Below, one piece after another: positions 1 through 10,371 of a DNA stretch of 64,000 nt (position 1 is its first letter; every line of letters begins with the position of its first letter). The notes beneath the pieces are model-generated. The model was not told where the DNA came from and ran no database searches. It saw only the letters and a program-made list of their open reading frames with translations. The translations under genes and the position numbers were made by a program. Location: NCBI GenBank assembly GCA_014905825.1, contig JACGCN010000019.1, positions 806,001 through 870,000 of the forward strand. Reading direction: 5' to 3'. Origin of the DNA: Lyophyllum atratum. Lineage: Eukaryota; Basidiomycota; Agaricomycetes; Agaricales; Lyophyllaceae.

Positions 1-922
1 TGCAAGGGGTATTTGATGAATGTAGGCATAGATAATGCAGCCCAGCCACGCGATATAGATGACGACCGAAAGCCACGTTGCGTAGACCACCCGCTTGGAT
101 GCAAGGGACTGGGCGAAGGACAACGGTAGAACAGCAAGGGCAAAAATCACCGTCAAGAGTAGGTCAAGTGGAATAGAAGGGTTGTTGGGAAACAGTGGAA
201 GTAAGACATGTACAGATTCTGCGAATCGAGATCATTCAGTCGAGGGAAATGGTAAACAGACCCTGGAAGGGCTTACCGCGTAGATAGACTGTTGCTAATA
301 GAACCCTGAGGCCACCAGTGCCCGCCCTGACCACATTTCTCAAGATGCTTCGACGGCGTTCTTTCCCTCTGCCCCTTGCACAAATATCTAAAATTACATC
401 CTCGAGTTCCGCCGTCCGTGTGTATCGGGAGAGCATGTACAGGAGCTGTCTTGCAAATGCTGCTAATCCAGCGAATACAAGTAGTGAGGGGAGGCCATAT
501 TTCAGTGATGTCTCCGTATGTGGTATGTACATGGCGCCTAGTTTGAGATATGGCGCAATGAGGTAAAGAAGGACGACGGTCGGGCTAAGTGGAGGAGTGG
601 AAGCCCTGCGGACGTCGAACTGGGGAGCGTGGTCGTCTTCTTCGTCGTCAGTCTCGAAGTTGAAAGGCGAGTTCTCGCTGTCTTCGTCGTGGACGAGAAT
701 GAGAGCAGACGATGAATCGAGAGCTGTTAGACGGGGAGAGGAACTACCAGACGACCCCGAGGAGCTCACCGAGCTCGTCGAGAAGCGCCTGCTAGTCGAT
801 GAAGCCAGTGGCAGGGGGGCATTTCCCCAGACCATGAGTGCAGAGCGGAGAAGTTGCTGTACAAGTAAGTTGGACGAAGGCCGAGACCGAGATAAGGAAC
901 AAACACTTGGCAGTGTCAACAT
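1..922 (-). CDS. Multi-pass membrane protein, 3' end cut by window edge
   Basis: Two exons are visible: 277-922, then 1-218 running off the window. The intron 219-276 has a GTAAGC donor and a CAG acceptor and keeps frame. I start at the ATG at 922 (MLTLPSVCS...); in-frame sequence further upstream has no ATG. The N-terminal part is Ser-rich and acidic, without a clear domain. From about residue 120 there are several hydrophobic spans (VVLLYLIAPYLKLGAMY, SLLVFAGLAAFARQLLYML, LLLTVIFALAVLPLSFA, SVVIYIAWLGCIIYAYI), so a polytopic membrane protein is clear. I do not recognise the family and assign no function. The gene is divergent from the homeodomain gene. Confidence 0.75.
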
Positions 923-1647
923 GCCGACCCATTTATTGATCCAATTGTAACTCTTCCCAACCAATTGCAAGTCCTTCTTACTGCTGCGGTTCTGCCCAAG
1001 CGCTCTTTTTATACCTGCTACCCACGAAGACCTCCGTCCAACTCCTGTCTCTGCTCTCGTCTACCTCGCGATACTTCACGACAGCGTAACCATCGCGGTT
1101 GTGTAAATTTACATAATTTACGCCCCCATTTTTCGGGGTACTTTTGGAGAATGAGGACAGATAAAGACTAGTATAGACTATACATGGCGCGTTGGAACTT
1201 GAAGAGATGACACGGTGCTGCGCGTCGAGGGAGCACATGCACTCCGTTCTCAGTAAATAGATGCGTTGGGACCAGATGCGAGCCCTGAAGTCACGATGCC
1301 CTGAACACCTACCACCAGCTACCACCTCCTATCGTCAATGGCCCTAGCGTGGGTGAAGAGTTGTCGCTATCACCTGAGGATCTTCATTTGCCAAATATAC
1401 ACCTCTTCTTAATCTGATCCTTACAGACTAGGGACATGTTCTTACTTGGATCATGTTAAATGTTCTTGCTGCAACGAGCACCTCTTTCTGGCGTTTCCCT
1501 CTCAGTACGTACTAATTCTCTTCATTGCGGAGTCCCAGTATGATACTGCTCTCAACGTTGATCGATTAGCCGTTCTTCGGAATGTCGCTGAGAAGATGCA
1601 TATGTTTGTTTGTGTCCCTTTCTTCCTCAAACCACCATTATCCCTTC
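923..1647. other. Intergenic region, no supported gene
   Basis: This is the spacer between the divergent membrane-protein gene and the homeodomain gene. Short open stretches on both strands (for example minus strand 978-1325) have no recognisable domain, no splice-consistent extension and low-complexity composition. It probably holds both promoters. No clear TATA box was identified. Confidence 0.5.
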
Positions 1648-3260
1648 ATGGAAGCCACACAAACCAAGAAGCTTGCCTTTTCTCGTGCAAACCCCGAACA
1701 GCTTCAGATCCTCAAAACCGCATTCACAACCTCCCAAATCACCCCAAAGCTGGAATCCCTTGCCACCCTCAGCGAGGCCACAGGCCTGTATGTATGCGCT
1801 TGGTGTAAGTATGCATATGACATGACCATCTAAATTTGAATGAAAGCACTCCCAAGTGGATATCTTCATGGTTTGCACGCGAGCGGAAGAAGAATGGGAC
1901 AATGGTGCGAAGGCCGGCCAAGGTCAGGACGACGGCGATGTCGCTGGAAGAGATCACGGCGTTCAAGACGGAAAACCACGACACTGCTCTTCCTATGATT
2001 ACGAACACCCCTCTAGACCCAGAAATTGAGCAGAAATCAGCTCTCCTGACGGCTATGACGAAGGAAACCGTACGAAAACCGAGGAAAAAACGCGACAATG
2101 ACTCGAATTCTCGTCCTGACGCTACAGCAGCATCGAAGGCAGATTCAAGTTCTCTAAAATCTCCCTTCATCTCCGTACCTCTCCTTCGTCGACCTTTGCC
2201 TCAAGCTGTCTCGCCCCAAGGTCAAGCTTCAAATGCCGCCGACTTTTTTCCGTCACCGTCTGTCATTCTGCGTCAAACAGTTCCTCTTACTCTGTATATA
2301 CCTCCCGGCTCTAGCTCAACACTTCCTCTCGCCTCTGGACCTTCGGATTCGACTCTAGTGACAGGATCGCATACGATGTCAGATCTTGTAACTCTACCTG
2401 GTGCAACTTCGGCCGCGAATTTGACATCGACTGCAATCCCCGACCCCGACGTCTCCGTCCTGAACTACAATTACGATCCCGACGCAGAAAATAATTTACA
2501 GTCGACGACTACAGAACGTCTCCATGGCAGTGCGCTTCGCCACACCGAACAATCTGATACCAAGAAATACGCTCAGACTCAAATTCAAAATCGCGACGGC
2601 AATACCTATCGACCTCTGCGGCCCCTTCTTCCCAGGTACAGCCCACCTCGGGGACAGATAACCGAGCCGCCGTACCAGGACCCGTTCCAGCGCCTTCGGG
2701 ACCCCTGTGCCCAACTTCCTTTATATGCGCACTCCCAGGTCTCAAACAACCAGAGCACGAAGGAGAACCACCCACCGCCGCATCATCCGCAAGCTTCTGT
2801 GACTCAAGCTCAGCCACCCGCGCACAAGCGTCATGTATCTGGCCTACCAGCGTTAAAACCTTTATTCTCGTATGCCAATTTGAACCTGACCAAGTCAACG
2901 CTTCCACAAGAGTTGTTGCCATATTCTGCCCCTCCAGGCGATCTATCTCCGCCTCAGCCACACCCGGAACTTCATCAGCCTCTGCCTCCGCCTCGACTTC
3001 AGCCCCTACCTTATGACCAAAACATCGATGCTAACTACACGTACCCTTCCCATCAATCGCTTGCGACACTACTTGACCCGACGACCACTCCGCTGAAGTA
3101 TCTCGATGCACTGATGGCACCCTTCACAATCGAAGGCCTCATGGCGGACGAAACGATGCACCAGCTGCTCGACGAACGGCTTGCCCAAGAAGATCCCTTT
3201 CAGGCGGCTATGGGGCTTGTGTTCGCGTCGAGGCTGGGCCTGACGTGGGATTTCAACTAG
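1648..3260 (+). CDS. Homeodomain protein with atypical WF-A-R-E-R recognition helix
   Basis: Exons are 1648-1787 and 1847-3260, with a 59-nt intron (GTATGT...AAAG) and 517 aa. The intron falls inside the homeodomain, and splicing joins 'EATGL' to 'TPKWISSWFARERKK', which supports it. The homeodomain covers about residues 10-65: helix 1 (PEQLQILKTAF), helix 2 (LESLATLSEATG) and recognition helix 3 (TPKWISSWFARERKK). Trp48, Phe49 and Arg53 are present. The nearly invariant Asn51 appears to be Arg (W-F-A-R-E-R). The remaining 450 residues are Pro/Ser/Thr-rich and low complexity, as in many fungal transcription factors, with a basic stretch after the homeodomain. It is probably nuclear and possibly DNA-binding with altered contacts. 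It could be distantly related to basidiomycete HD proteins, but I see no HD1/HD2 pair, so I do not call a mating-type locus. Confidence 0.85.
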
Positions 3261-4090
3261 GAGGGACAGAGACTGCTGCATCACACTTACTCTGCTTTTG
3301 TCGCTGTCGCTGTCGCTGTGGTATACTGTTGAGTTGTCGAGTCGAGTCTCTAGCTGCGGTTTGCGTTACTCTGGCCGCCTGTCCTTTTCATCTTGTTCCT
3401 AGCGGTTTTCGTCGAAATGAGCAGTGCAGGAAAACTCAATGCTACACAGTTCGGGCTTGCTATCGAAAGAGCAGAGCACGTCGGTCAGGTTTCGAACTTT
3501 CATACTATGATGGCCGCATTTCGAGCGATCCATTATACCTATCTAGGCACTGAAACACCTATAACATGAGCGTCCTTTCACAGCTACTCCTCTCATGACT
3601 CAGTTCTCACAACATCGCCATTTTGGATCGTTCCCCGTCGCACCCGAATTCCTGTTGCGCGATGCAATGACGAGCAAGCGTTGCATCTATATTCGGAATA
3701 GATTTGGTGATGCTGCAGCCGTGGAGCTTTTCAGACGCCCACCCTGCCGGCCGCAAAACGCAGAGGCGTCCATTGCCTCGCTTCGATAGTGTTTTAGTAC
3801 TAGCTGGCATGAGCGTGGTGCTACACAAAGTGCACTAAAAAGTCTTGGTAGGCTACTCAGCAGGGCGGCGCAAGTTGCGCCACCCTCGTGTCCTCGTTTG
3901 ATGAATGCCTGGTCGGTCTTTTAGACGAAGTATCTGGCGTCATGCATTCCGTACATCTCACACCTGGGTCCAGGACGCCACCCTCGCCGAGTATTCGATT
4001 CGTGGAGCTGTGGGTAAAGATTACGGACAGGAAGTGCCGGCCATTATTTGGGTGCCATGATTCCATCGCATGTTATAAGTCTCGGACGAG
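3261..4090. other. Intergenic region, no supported gene
   Basis: About 830 bp with only short unsupported open stretches on both strands. A small GTCGCT-type triplet repeat lies near 3300-3320. Nothing else was recognised before the TATA box of the next gene. Confidence 0.5.
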
Positions 4091-4096
4091 TATAAA
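4091..4096 (+). promoter_or_regulatory. TATA box of the small secreted protein gene
   Basis: TATAAA lies 85 bp upstream of the ATG at 4181. This is the position expected for a TATA-driven fungal promoter, and secreted-protein genes often have such promoters. It is positional inference only. Confidence 0.5.
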
Positions 4097-4180
4097 GACC
4101 CTCGTAAAACGGCTCTAGTAGTTCTTCATTCTGTTACACAGAAATTCCCAGCCACCCTCTAGTCCGATATCTGCTCACAT

Positions 4181-4504
4181 ATGCTTTACAAAGCCATCGC
4201 CGTATCCATTTCACTTGCTGCCATTGGTGTCCAAGCTATCTGCCCAGGCTTCAACTACGGTATCAGCAACGTTAGGTCCCTTGGTGGAGGTATAAACCGT
4301 TGTACGTGCAGACCTCAGTCGACTTGTCGTCGACGGTGTAGGTTGTTGCAATTCGTAGGACGAAGACGTACAGATCAGCGGTCAACTGTTCAGATGCTAC
4401 GTACCCTATTCCAAGAGATGCCAGTTCGGGGATTTCAAATTTATGGCCATACTTGCCTGAGCGTCACTAGCACATGCCAGGCCGTACGCTGCCGTACGAC
4501 GTGA
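4181..4504 (+). CDS. Small secreted protein, probably degraded
   Basis: The open frame encodes 107 aa with a convincing signal peptide (MLYKAIAVSISLAAIGVQA, cut before ICPGFNYGI). The ICPGFNYGI...GGGINR start resembles a family of small cysteine-rich secreted proteins of Agaricomycetes, as I recall it. In such proteins the next residue would be Trp, with a phase-1 intron. A donor-like T|GTACGT is present at exactly that point, near 4301. No downstream acceptor restores a family-like continuation: each either meets a stop or gives unrelated sequence. The unspliced frame has seven cysteines after the signal peptide and is Arg-rich, unlike a folded secreted domain. Either the 3' part has decayed (a relic) or it is a divergent lineage-specific protein. 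Confidence 0.45.
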   Translation: MLYKAIAVSISLAAIGVQAICPGFNYGISNVRSLGGGINRCTCRPQSTCRRRCRLLQFVGRRRTDQRSTVQMLRTLFQEMPVRGFQIYGHTCLSVTSTCQAVRCRTT

Positions 4505-4770
4505 GAGAAATGTACGTCATTCCGAACCAAAGTCCATGGCGCAGTTATCAATACGGTATCTGCGAGTGAGGTGACGCTGCCGTGAACGAAGTTAACGTGA
4601 TGCGAGGCGTCTTTACATTATGCAGTGGATGGTAGAGAAAGAGGAGTACGCGACGTCGATTATGATCATGGAATACTCTGGAGCCATTGATGATTCACGT
4701 CATCACTGGTTGCCGGTCTGACCCGGAATAGAAAAGGCGGCACTTCGCCACGTCCCACAGCCAGTCCACC

Positions 4771-5705
4771 ATGTCCCTCGCTGCTGCCCGCCAAACGCTC
4801 TCTTCAACAGCTCGCGCGTCGCTGCGGCGACCGACGGCTTCGACGTTCCGTGCCGGTGCCCGGCGCATGAACTCGTCACATGCTGGCCCGAAGACCAGAT
4901 CGGACAAGCCTTGGATCGTGCGTTGCCATTCCTAGCCGTTCCCTTCACAACCTCTCCTGACTTTTCAATCACAACCAGATTGGTTCCGCCCTCGTGTTTG
5001 GCCCCGCCGTAAGCAAACCTGCTCTTGGAATTGGCTCCCTCTGTGACACTTTCCCTATAGTTCCTCTACCTCGCGTCCCCTTCCGCCCGCAAAACCACGC
5101 AATTTGCCCACAACGACGCCCATGACTTCCCCGGGCACGACCCCGACCCCAAAGCAGTTGCAAGAGCACAGGCTCCCGCCCCCGTAGCCGCCGCCGGCCT
5201 CAAGGAGACCGCACCGGAAACACCCAGGGGTGTAAAGCCTCCACCCGTAGCTGCATCCACCTCCACCTCCGATAAGCAGCCGGAGCCGGTTATAATGAAG
5301 GATGACGAGGGCACCGAGGAGGACGTCACGGAGTCTCTCCAAGCTGAAGTAGGGATTATTTCTTGAAGCTAGGACAAGCGCTGATGTCTTAAGCAGGAGG
5401 CTGCCGATGTCCCCAAAGCCGACGGTGCAGAGCCGTCTGGTGCTGAACCGGTACCTAAAGTTCCCGTCACGAGGGATGAGCCGTCGCCAGAATCAGAACA
5501 TGGCAAGCAAAAGAGGGGGACTTTTGCGGATGCTGACGACCCTACCGTCGCCACTGAACAGGGTAAAGCCAGAAAAGCTGCGAAGGTGCGTATCTTCTTC
5601 GTATGCATTTGAAAGTCTACTGGTTCTGATTGCTTATTAATATAGGAAGGAATACCACCGAAGAAGGCAGCGGAGTCCTCGAAAAAAGAGGAGTCCTCGT
5701 CATAG
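4771..5705 (+). CDS. Mitochondrial single-span membrane protein (basidiomycete-conserved, unknown function)
   Basis: Five exons: 4771-4917, 4979-5008, 5061-5348, 5397-5585, 5646-5705, giving 237 aa. All introns are phase 0 GT-AG. The N-terminus (MSLAAARQTLSSTARASLRR) is Arg/Ser/Ala-rich without acidic residues, a typical mitochondrial presequence. One hydrophobic span follows (about residues 50-65: IIGSALVFGPAFLYLASPSA), then a long hydrophilic Pro/Ala/Lys/Glu-rich tail with 'VIMKDDEGTEEDV' and a lysine-rich end. This architecture is recurrent in basidiomycetes, but I know of no demonstrated function. It is probably an inner-membrane protein with the tail in matrix or intermembrane space. The exon structure is secure; the function is unknown. 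Confidence 0.8.
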
Positions 5706-6171
5706 ACTAACCGGTGCCCTTACCTATTTCTTGTCTTATCGCAACTCTTTCCGATGCAAGAGGGACGAATCTAATCGAATTTACTGTGCTCGTTCTTGGT
5801 CTTGACTGATCTGAGGCTTAACGAGGCTTTGAACGAAAGCTAGCTATCATGCGTATTCCGATACGGATCGAATATAGGAGTATGGAATGGTCAAGACTGT
5901 TTATGACGAGGGCCGTTCCTCTGGCATTCACATATAACTTGAGCTCGCGTATTCTTCTCCACCTCGAACTTGGACTACTGATGTTTCGCCAGCTTTGAAA
6001 GAACAACTGTCGATCACAGTCAGGATCCGACTTGGTCTCAAGAGCGAAAGCTGTCAGCCACTGAATTAAGGTCTAATTCGGACTATGGTCAGCTTCTTGG
6101 GGTGGAGGATCCTACAAACCTTCCATCTGGGTTCCCTTTATCATTAACCAAGACCTATTGACTCCCACCAG
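5706..6171. other. Intergenic region, nothing recognised
   Basis: 466 bp between two co-directional genes. Only short open stretches occur on both strands, without domain or splice support. Confidence 0.5.
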
Positions 6172-7292
6172 ATGAAAGTCCTTACTCTTTTGTTACTCGC
6201 CCGCGCCTTCTCCTCCACCATCGGCATAGCCCATTTCGCCCTGAACATCCCAACCGACCACCCCATTCTACATATTCTTCAGCCCGCAGTGTACAGGCCC
6301 ACATGCGCCCTGTACCAGCCCCGTCTCCTCCGTCCCCGTCGTTCCCCGGCGCCTCAAATCCCGTCCCCCACCTGCGACAACCCCCACATTTTTCCAGCGT
6401 TCCACGACCCCGGTCCATCCCGCACTCCTACACCTGTAGCCGTCCGGCCCAGCTGCCCGAAGTACACGGCCGGCTGGCCAGCAACCCCTCCATACGCGCC
6501 AGCCATGAGTGAAGTCGAGAAACGGAGAAGCGGGAGCCGACGGGGCCTGGGTGCTCATTGGAGTCGGTGGGATGATCAACGAGGGCGTCTCGTAAAGCGT
6601 CGTGGTGCGATTTGGTGCCGGGTCGGTCAGAAGAGGTGTAGCTGGAGCGGCGAGGGGAGCAAGAACGGGAGCGGGAGTCGGATTGCGGGCTTAGCACTCC
6701 AGAGAGAACTGCCCAATAAAGCCCAGGCAGACTCGCTTATTCTGGGAGACGCCACCCAATCCTTGGAAAACCTTCTCAATACCCCTAGAGCGTCCCTGCA
6801 CTCACTACTCACGCCAATCATCGACGCCTTTGAGCAATGGGAGAGTGGCCTGCGAGCTGTGGATTGGGTCAAGTTGTTTTTCACCATACTCGTTATCATC
6901 GCCACTATCGGAGAAACCCTCGTCTGGAACCAGGTCAGCCTCCTTCATTATCTAGCTTCTGGACTTACGCTGATATAATTTTACCTCCTAGCGCAGGCTC
7001 GCCCGTCGTTGCTTGTGTCCCGCATCCCCGCCCCCGCCCGCAGTTCATGCCCAGGCACCAGTGCAGCTGGTAAGTACCCACATTATATGAAGCCGTTATG
7101 ATATTTACATTCTCCTTACTCCTATAGGGTGTCACTCCATCTGCCCATGACGCCAGTGCCCTCTCCACTAGTCGTCGGGCTCGCAAACGCCGTCGGCAGG
7201 CCGCCAACGCAAACGCCAGAAACCCTCCGAACCCTTCTCACCAAAAAAGGCAAAGGAGCCTGGTCGTCCGGGGGCTTGTGAGGAAGGAATGA
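6172..7292 (+). CDS. Secretory/membrane protein of unknown function
   Basis: Three exons: 6172-6933, 6992-7069, 7128-7292, giving 334 aa, all phase 0. The start MKVLTLLLLARAFSSTIGIA is a signal-peptide-like hydrophobic segment. The next 180 residues are Pro/Arg/Ser-rich and low complexity. A helical region (LLTPIIDAFEQWESGLRAV) precedes a clear transmembrane span near residues 230-250 (LFFTILVIIATIGETLVW). The C-terminal tail is strongly basic (RRARKRRRQ...). Predicted topology is type I, with a basic cytosolic tail. The second exon boundary has an alternative acceptor at CGCAG a few bases downstream. I chose the one giving the longer open frame. The family is not recognised. Confidence 0.6.
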
Positions 7293-7823
7293 GGCAGTAC
7301 CAATTTCGCAGCATGGTTTTTCTTTTCCTTGGGCCCTTGGATTGGAAGGGTTTGAGGTTTTGACATGCGCCGCCTGGAGAATGCCCGACTTCAGAGGACT
7401 CAACTTGGTGCAAGTGTCTGGCGAATATTTTCATTAGCCTATTCATTAGATCTCAACTCTGATTAGTCAGGCCAGATGCCAGAGAGTTATGCACAGTGTT
7501 CTTCCAGCACGAATCATGCTCCATCCCCGCGCTACAGCTCAAAACTTCAGGCATAGTCACGGTGCGGCGTCGATCCTACTACTTCCTCAAAGGTAATTCT
7601 GGATTTGCTCCACATGATAGGTAACAGGGGCAATCTTGTAAGTCTCACCTCTATGAATGATCAAGGAACAAAACGATCTCAACCTGTAAGCCCCCATCTT
7701 CTGCGAGCAACCAACGACGCTGACGGACAGCAACCAGCTTACCGCTGCTGTACTCGAGTAGAATTTAAAACGCTCTCTTCAATTCGATTGCGATTAGGAT
7801 ATTATTAAATAATGACCTTACGA
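7293..7823. other. Intergenic region upstream of tRNA-Lys
   Basis: No protein gene is supported. The AT-rich stretch just before 7824 (around 7801-7815) is a plausible upstream element for the tRNA gene. Confidence 0.5.
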
Positions 7824-7912
7824 GCCCGCCTAGCTCAATCGGCTAGAGCGTCAGACTTTTAAGACATGCTTGAGTCATCTGAAGGCTGCGAGTTCGACCC
7901 TCGCGGTGGGCT
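7824..7912 (+). tRNA. tRNA-Lys(UUU) with 15-nt intron
   Basis: Acceptor stem GCCCGCC (7824-7830) pairs with GGTGGGC (7905-7911), with discriminator T at 7912. The D-arm is GCTC/GAGC. The anticodon arm is TCAGA...TCTGA with loop CTTTTAA, so the anticodon is TTT (7858-7860). A T-arm GCGAG-TTCGACC-CTCGC is present. A 15-nt intron at 7862-7876 sits one base 3' of the anticodon, the canonical place for nuclear tRNA introns cut by the SEN endonuclease. Without the intron the tRNA is 74 nt, with CCA not encoded. Internal A and B boxes (TAGCTCAATCGG and GTTCGACCC) are intact, so it should be transcribed by RNA polymerase III. Confidence 0.95.
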
Positions 7913-7934
7913 ATAAGTTGAGCGATCCTCGCCA

Positions 7935-7943
7935 TTTTTTTTT
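7935..7943 (+). terminator. RNA polymerase III terminator of tRNA-Lys
   Basis: A run of nine T residues begins 22 nt after the mature 3' end of the tRNA. No earlier run of four or more T occurs after the gene. Confidence 0.8.
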
Positions 7944-8243
7944 GATGTCTGATGTGGACTCTGAATCTCGCATATGCACTCTTCGGACTTCCCACTCGCG
8001 AGTCACGGCATATACTTACATGAGATACTCTTGAGCCTGTTCGCCGTTCGGCTTATACTTGTATGTGAGTGTGCGAGTCAAGCAGCCATTTTGATTCCAA
8101 TACCTCTCAGCTATGGGAAGCTATGGGAGTTGCGCATCATTGTCGCGCAACCGCATCTTTGTACACCAAGTTCCAGATAGGCGGGAGCGTAGTTCTTGCT
8201 TTAGATTCAGAGATATACATACTTTCTATGTCTATACCTTGGG

Positions 8244-9095
8244 TTACGCCAGAGTCTTTGGAAGAAGGTGGAACAGTGTTTCAACGATCTTGACGATATC
8301 TCGCCATTCAGTCATTGCCCCTACACCTGCAAGATAATGTACATCAATGATTTGTTTCTCAAATGTCTGATGTCAACGCAAAAAGAACTGGGCAATGACC
8401 CATACGCACCAACATCACCACAAGCTAGGTTTTTGCCTATAGGTCCAATGACGTTATAGCGGACGGTGTCGCGGACGATGCGGATATGTTCGGCGGTAAG
8501 TGGATGCTCGTACATCAAGGTATTCATGGCGGGGAATATATATGTCGGAGTCGTCGGTGCCAGGGCGCGCATGAGCGATGTCTACTTTACACATCAGACC
8601 CGAAGGATAAACTGCACGCTTCAAACCATACCACAAGGTTATCGCACATCCCATGGGCTATCTTTGACAAAGTATTTGCAGAGCAAGGCGCTACGAGCAC
8701 AATGTCGGCCCATCGCCGGAGCTCAATGTGGAGGATTGGGTCCCCGATCTTGAATGTCCCCTACTCATTGACCAGTTGGTTGGGTGTCCATCTGCTACGG
8801 GGCAACCATACAGTCCACTCATCTTCATCCACCCATACTCTAGACCCTGCTTCTTTGATATCCTCCTTCGTGAAAAAGGCAAGTGAAGGCTTCGTCGCGA
8901 CTACTTCGACCTTGACCTTCTGATACTGGAGATGACATAAATCATCGAATCTGTAAATTGAGAGGGCGATGGCGTACAGACCCCTAGAAGTTCCTTGACA
9001 ATCAATGGGGCTTTGATGGATGCGACGCTTCCAGTAGTAATGAGGACGACATGTACAAAACCAGGTTCGCGTTCATGTTCAGCAATGAAGGACAT
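8244..9095 (-). CDS. Phosphopantothenoylcysteine decarboxylase (HAL3/SIS2 flavoprotein family)
   Basis: Five exons: 8982-9095, 8812-8925, 8632-8760, 8410-8581, 8244-8326, giving 203 aa. The first three introns are phase 0, the last phase 1. The enzyme decarboxylates 4'-phosphopantothenoylcysteine to 4'-phosphopantetheine in coenzyme A synthesis, using FMN. Visible hallmarks are the N-terminal flavin segment VLITTGSVASIKAPLIV, a His in HIELRRWAD matching the catalytic His, the APCSANTLSKIAHGMCDNL block, and the PAMNTLMYEHP substrate clamp (usually PxMNxxMW; Tyr replaces Trp here). The late Cys in NLACGDVGVGAM is the family's catalytic cysteine position. An in-frame ATG at 9197 would add 34 residues. 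I prefer 9095 because the conserved domain starts soon after it. It is divergent from the cupredoxin gene. Length fits monofunctional decarboxylases rather than long regulatory HAL3 proteins. Confidence 0.92.
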
Positions 9096-9297
9096 TGTTA
9101 GGGCCCAGACATCATATGATGCAATAAAGGCACTGATTGATTCTCCGGACGAAGCGGTTGTTTGGCAACGGCTTTTGCCAAGAACGTAGTGCCTCATAAA
9201 ACGTACTCAGATCCCATCTTCTTTGTCCCCTTCGTCCACTTTGCGTCCACTTCCTTGTTCTCCGTTCCATCAAGAGCAGCGTAAATCCCTCCGAAAT

Positions 9298-9305
9298 TAT
9301 ATAAA
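9298..9305 (+). promoter_or_regulatory. TATA box of the cupredoxin gene
   Basis: TATATAAA lies 103 bp upstream of the ATG at 9408, in the spacer shared with the divergent decarboxylase gene. Confidence 0.5.
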
Positions 9306-9407
9306 TTTATCCCCAACTCATGGATTTTGCATAGGCTCTTCTTTTAGGTGTCCAGCACATTCATTTCAATCCACTTCCTCGTTCATTACCGTGCAGTCTA
9401 TCCCAAA

Positions 9408-10371
9408 ATGCGTTTCTTTGCCATTATCGCTGCTGCTCTGTTCACTGTCGTCGCCGCTGAGAATTTCACTGTGTTGGTTGGGGAGAATGGAGGGCTCACC
9501 TATAACCCCGAAAGGTATACTACCGCCCTCGATCGAATTGTCGATCGGTTTATATATATCCTCCCCCTTCAGCGTCGTCGCCAAGACTGGTGACACGATA
9601 GCTTTCCGATTGTAGGTGCTTCTGCGCTTTCAATATCTTGCAGAAAATATCTGACAATTTCACAGCCTGGCAAAGAATCACGTTGGTCTAAAAATAAAGT
9701 ATTAACTCGCAGATCTACCGAAACTAAAATATCTCACAGACTGTGACGCAATCCTCTTTCGCGAAGCCGTGTGAACCTCTGTCAGTTGAATCCCTCCCCA
9801 TTGCGCCCTTCGTTCTTACCTCTGCTTTTCTCAGGAATGCTGTCATTGACTCTGGTTTCCAAGCCGTTCCCGCTGGCGCTACAGCCTTCCCTGAATGGTC
9901 ATTCACTATCGATGATGGTCAGTTATCCCATAGCTCCCAACGCATATCCTCTTAGCGCATTTCCACCTTTTACAGACAAGACCCCATTCTGGTTCTTCTG
10001 CAAGCAAGCTCCGTATGTCTATCTACAACCTGGTGTTTCGCGCCCCATGTCTGACCAACGTCCTTTCGCTAGTCACTGCTCGAAAGGAATGGTATTCGCA
10101 GTCAACCCCACAGCAGAAAAGACGTTCGCTGCTTTCAAGGTACTTAGCTCCGAGTTCCATTCTTCTTCAGCTAAACCAATCATTTTCATAGTCAACGGCC
10201 ATGGGTGCGGCTGCTCCCGCAGGTTCCGGCACAACGACAAACCCCGCAGGTACAAGTGGTGCGGCTGGAACTGATTCCCCCGCACCTACTGGGAACAGCG
10301 CTCGGTTCGTAAGCGGAAACAATGCTGCGTTGTTGGCGACGCTCGGCCTTGTCGCTGGTCTAGTACTATAG
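9408..10371 (+). CDS. GPI-anchored extracellular cupredoxin
   Basis: Eight exons: 9408-9514, 9573-9611, 9666-9681, 9740-9780, 9835-9917, 9976-10012, 10073-10139, 10192-10371, giving 189 aa. The third exon is only 16 nt. The signal peptide is MRFFAIIAAALFTVVAA. The single cupredoxin domain shows VVAKTGDTIAFRF, then KNHTVTQSSFAKPCEPL (first His and Cys ligand region), FTIDDDKTPFWFFCKQAPHCSKGMVFAVNP (distal Cys-His with Met). Thus the His, Cys-x-x-x-x-His and Met pattern of a blue-copper-like site is present. A Ser/Thr/Gly/Ala-rich spacer and a hydrophobic tail (ALLATLGLVAGLVL) indicate a GPI anchor. Such proteins are abundant on basidiomycete walls, where copper binding or redox roles are proposed. 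The actual function is unproven. Confidence 0.9.

Noticed and set aside
978..1325. Minus-strand frame of 115 codons upstream of the first gene
   Set aside because: No domain, Cys/Arg-rich random-looking composition, and lies in the divergent promoter region.
2509..2961. Minus-strand frame of 150 codons
   Set aside because: Antisense to the disordered part of the homeodomain gene, with no family signal.
1648..3260. Homeodomain gene considered as part of a mating-type (HD1/HD2) locus
   Set aside because: No second divergent homeodomain gene and no mitochondrial intermediate peptidase gene, the usual neighbour, are in the window.
4771..5705. Region considered as a histone-like or MICOS gene because of Lys/Ala/Pro-rich tail
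   Set aside because: The mitochondrial presequence plus single span and acidic tail do not match MICOS subunits or histones.
8244..9197. Upstream ATG at 9197 as the start of the decarboxylase
   Set aside because: It adds 34 residues without family resemblance. The ATG at 9095 places the conserved flavin segment at the usual distance. Not excluded.
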